A stretch of 64,000 nucleotides of DNA from Viscum album (Eukaryota > Streptophyta > Magnoliopsida > Santalales > Viscaceae), in NCBI GenBank assembly GCA_963277665.1, contig OY728147.1, positions 1,262,935,424 through 1,262,999,423 of the forward strand. The letters are read 5' to 3'. The position numbers and the translations under genes were made by a program. Shown here one piece after another: positions 61,365-64,000 of this stretch (its first letter is position 1; each line of letters starts with the position of its first letter). The notes under the pieces were generated by a model. That model ran no database searches, was not told where the DNA came from, and was given only the letters and a program-made list of their open reading frames with translations.

Positions 61365-61575
61365 TGGTTGACCCATGTGTTTGCGGGGAGGTTGTTTCCA
61401 ATGTGTCTTTAGGATGAGGCCCAGCTGTCTTCAGGAATGGAAGTAGTTGTTCTGACCCAGGTGATTGTGGGTATGGTTGGGTGTGGTGGTTGTGGCCAAG
61501 GTGTCTGCGGGTGGGATAGTGTTTATGGCCTAGGTGTGTGCGGGTGGGGTTTGGCAGTGGGACTGCAGTGAGGTT
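61365..61575. repeat. Irregular G/T-rich repeat, TE2 3' LTR
   Basis: Counterpart of 52860-53115, with the same CCAGGTGT and GCGGGT motifs at irregular spacing. Confidence 0.6.
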
Positions 61576-62274
61576 GGCGAGATTGGTTCGATGCGTAGGA
61601 TGTATCCAATAACCACTGGGAAAGTGGGGCGGGGAACCCAAATATCGATGAGCTATTACTATACTTTACATGACTTTAATTATTTGGGGAGCGTTCCTCA
61701 GTGAGGTTGGGTGGATATCTTTTTCCGGGTTGGCTGTTTGGTTATCTCTTTTTCCACGGGGCATTAAAATGTCTCCTCACCTGTGCACGATAGTCTTTGG
61801 TTTTCTCTACTGAGTGTACTTGTATGCTCACCCTACGTATATAAAACTATTTTCAGGTTTCCAGGAGAACATCAGGGATTGTGCGGGGCCGTACTAGCTC
61901 AGACCTTGGGGCAGTTTCTGTTGTCGTTTTCCTTCCTTTTTTACTTTAACTTTTGTAGTTTTGTGGCTTTAATCCCTTACTTTTGAACATGCATATGGGA
62001 ATGGTTTACTTATGGCTTTACCTTTACTTTCATCCGTACTTACATTTTCAGTTTTGGTGTTTTGGGATTTACCATCTTATCTCCCGATCCTATTAAAAGA
62101 AAAAGGGTAATGCCTTCCAATTAGTGTGTGATTATATACCCTTTGGGATGGTCTCCACTCCGAGACCTATTGAAGGCGGGTTTTGGGGGTCATTATCTGT
62201 CCTTCAATTTAAAGAAGCAAGGGCCTGACAATCTTTTAACCCTTCCCTCCTTTTGGTGAAGTCGGGTTGTGACA

Positions 62275-62279
62275 TTGTG
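62275..62279. repeat. Target-site duplication of TE2, right copy (TTGTG)
   Basis: One base different from TGGTG at 50682-50686. It codes, on the minus strand, for part of the old integrase near its second catalytic residue. Confidence 0.65.
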
Positions 62280-64000
62280 AGATATAATTGAGAGAGGAAC
62301 TTCATGTAATATAACTATGTCCTTGATATATAGTAAATTTTTTATCTAAATATATAGTATCTCAATTGGTAAGGAAATATATAGATTTAGTTTATCTATC
62401 AACAAAAAAACAATATTACCACTGTCAAGCCCCCTATGAAATACATAGATATGTTTATCCCATTTCCACATTTAAATTTTAAAAGGCTAGAGAATATCCC
62501 TCAATTTTTTTGTTATTCTTTAACCTTTTGAAAATTAATCCACTTCATGGAAAAGTTATAAATATCACTTTTAATTCTATCCCACTGGCAATACTTTGGA
62601 ATGACTCTATAAATCTTAGTTATACTAGGATAAATGTAAAATGGGTGACAATGAGATCCACTCAACAATTCACTCATTAACATGGAATAAAAAGGAAAAA
62701 ATAATAATTTTCTAAATATGATAACATCTTATTTATTTGAGTCAAACACTAACAACGTACCCTTATTAATAGAATCAACCTTCACTAAAAAAGTTGATAC
62801 TCCTTCTGATATTGATCAATTATTTATGATAGAGATAATTTTACTGAAAAATGAAATAAAATAAATGAATTTTATACATGAAAACTTTTAGGAGAAAATT
62901 CATCAAATCATTATCTAAAGGGTTAGGATTCAAATGTATTGTGATTAATATAACATTATTTTTCTGACTCATTTTTTAGATAATGTTTTTTTATTTTCTA
63001 TGATTATAATAAATCATGGAGTCATAATGTTTTTTCTGTTTCATCCACAATCTCTTCCACATGATCAACTCATTTTGAGTGAATATACACAAAAATATTT
63101 TATTATTAATATATATTTCAATTTTTACTCAACCTAAATGATACCTCTAAATTTTTAAATAATAAATAGCTAATTCGATGCCATCTGTATGATAATTTAT
63201 ATCATGAGGTTTCATATGGAATGAAACATAAGCAATTACCTGATCATTCTGTAATAGGAAACAACCAATCCCCTTTAATGAAGAATCATAGTTTATTAAT
63301 CATTCAAAATTTCAGAATGATAGGGAAAAAATTGGATCATCCACCAATATTATTTTTAGTTATAGAAAAAAAAACAACACAAACATTCATCTAGATAAAT
63401 TTAACTCCTTTTAATGTTGAAAAAACCAGTGGGATAGATTACTGATTAACTATTTAAATAAATCTTTAATATTAAATTTACAATCTATAAAAACAATTAA
63501 TATTGGGTAAATTTAATGATCAATGATATTCATTAATAAAATTTGGTTTAATTGTGTTAATAGTAATTTTATCTTTTGAAAAAATATTCCTGAGGAAAGA
63601 AACAATTTTCAAAATAAAATTCACACTTACTAAATTTTCAATATTAAATTTTTTTAAGGAATTACAAATCAATCCTTTGTTTTATTTCATGATACTCATA
63701 ACCATTAGAATATAACAGAATATCATCAACAAACACCACCAAAAAAATATATTTTAAAATTTATTTAACACTCTATTAATAAAATCCATAAATGAAACTG
63801 GTATATTAGAAAATTTTCAAGGAATAAATACAATATCATAATTCCCATATCAAGTTAGAAACATTTTCTAGATAAGATATCTCTCATTCACCATCAAATT
63901 ACAGTACCCTAAACTGAGATCAATTTTTGAAAAATACTCTACAATATGTAGCTAATCAAACCAATAAATAATATTATTATGTGGTTAATAGTTTATAATA
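62280..64000 (-). pseudogene. Old chromovirus pol: RT, RNase H and integrase N-terminal part (runs off the window)
   Basis: Minus-strand reading from 64000 down. RT: FSKIDLSLGY (about 63935-63905), then VVFVDDILLYS with the FVDD box at 63733-63722. RNase H: QNDQVIAYVS, HTDGIELAIYYL (about 63268-63150). Integrase: YPSITKIYRVIPKY and WINFQKVKE (about 62640-62540, zinc ligands lost), ISMYFIGGL (about 62450) and LHEVPLSIIS at the TE2 border. Stops and shifts are frequent and composition is very AT-rich, so this is much older than TE2. The integrase is continued at 50686 and below. Two catalytic Asp positions read Tyr and His. Confidence 0.8.

Larger units (their letters stand above)
50687..62274 (+). 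mobile_element. TE2: Tekay/Del-type chromovirus, all domains present but broken
   Basis: Order on the plus strand: 5' LTR (50687-53821), PBS (53825-53840), gag, protease, RT, RNase H, integrase, chromodomain, a 3' untranslated part, 3' LTR (59114-62274). LTRs begin TGTAATGGCC and end GTGACA (the inner copy has GTGACT). The order RT-RNase H-integrase-chromodomain identifies a Ty3/gypsy chromovirus. Long LTRs and the initiator tRNA-Met PBS fit the Tekay/Del lineage. In-frame stops are scattered through every domain, and there are frameshifts near 55965, 56810 and 58250, so no full protein can be made. Confidence 0.95.
59114..62274 (+). repeat. TE2 3' LTR
   Basis: 3161 bp, TGTAATGGCC to GTTGTGACA. 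It is homologous to 50687-53821 but with 28 instead of 23 units in the 17-bp array, which accounts for 85 bp. Substitutions and small indels throughout show considerable age. Confidence 0.9.

Overview
This window looks like nuclear DNA of a seed plant with a large, repeat-rich genome. Evidence is Ty3/gypsy chromoviruses of the Tekay/Del type, primer-binding sites matching the 3' end of plant initiator tRNA-Met, and a decayed LINE-type ORF1 with a CCHC_4 zinc knuckle. I found no intact host gene, no rRNA gene, no CRISPR array and no defence or metabolic gene cluster. The species cannot be told from the sequence.

Layout. (1) 1-2228 is AT-rich, LTR-like DNA with a TATA core near 2150. It is interrupted by element TE1 (2229-11582, minus strand, GC-rich) and resumes at 11583. 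The 5-bp duplication AACAT lies directly on both sides. TE1 is a non-autonomous chromovirus derivative: two long LTRs, a PBS, a gag remnant, and only the integrase C-terminus plus chromodomain of pol. Its outer right end is an inverted copy of the opposite LTR terminus. (2) 11583-20236 is AT-rich and non-coding. (3) 20252-22768 is a higher-GC island with a decayed LINE ORF1 on the minus strand. (4) 22784-27554 is AT-rich, with promoter-like cores in both orientations. (5) 27555 to about 48232 is a large AT-rich LTR element (plus strand, about 4.5-kb LTRs, about 1.6 kb inside). Its left LTR is split by a second non-autonomous LTR element (29721-39743, minus strand). (6) 48233-50686 and 62275-64000 are two halves of a very old chromovirus on the minus strand. 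(7) 50687-62274 is TE2, a plus-strand chromovirus with recognisable gag, protease, RT, RNase H, integrase and chromodomain, broken by stops and frameshifts. It sits inside the integrase of the old chromovirus.

How it fits together. From 27.5 kb to the end, the window reads as one old minus-strand chromovirus. It was opened once in its LTR by the 27555-48232 element (itself opened by the 29721-39743 element) and once in its integrase by TE2. Composition tracks age by eye: TE1 is GC-rich with near-identical LTRs, TE2 is intermediate, and the oldest layers are very AT-rich. This fits loss of methylated cytosines by deamination, which is an inference. The most notable signals are the TE1 foldback end with a perfect target-site duplication, the 17-bp array in the TE2 LTRs (23 against 28 units, in phase), and the nested layers that can be dated relative to each other.
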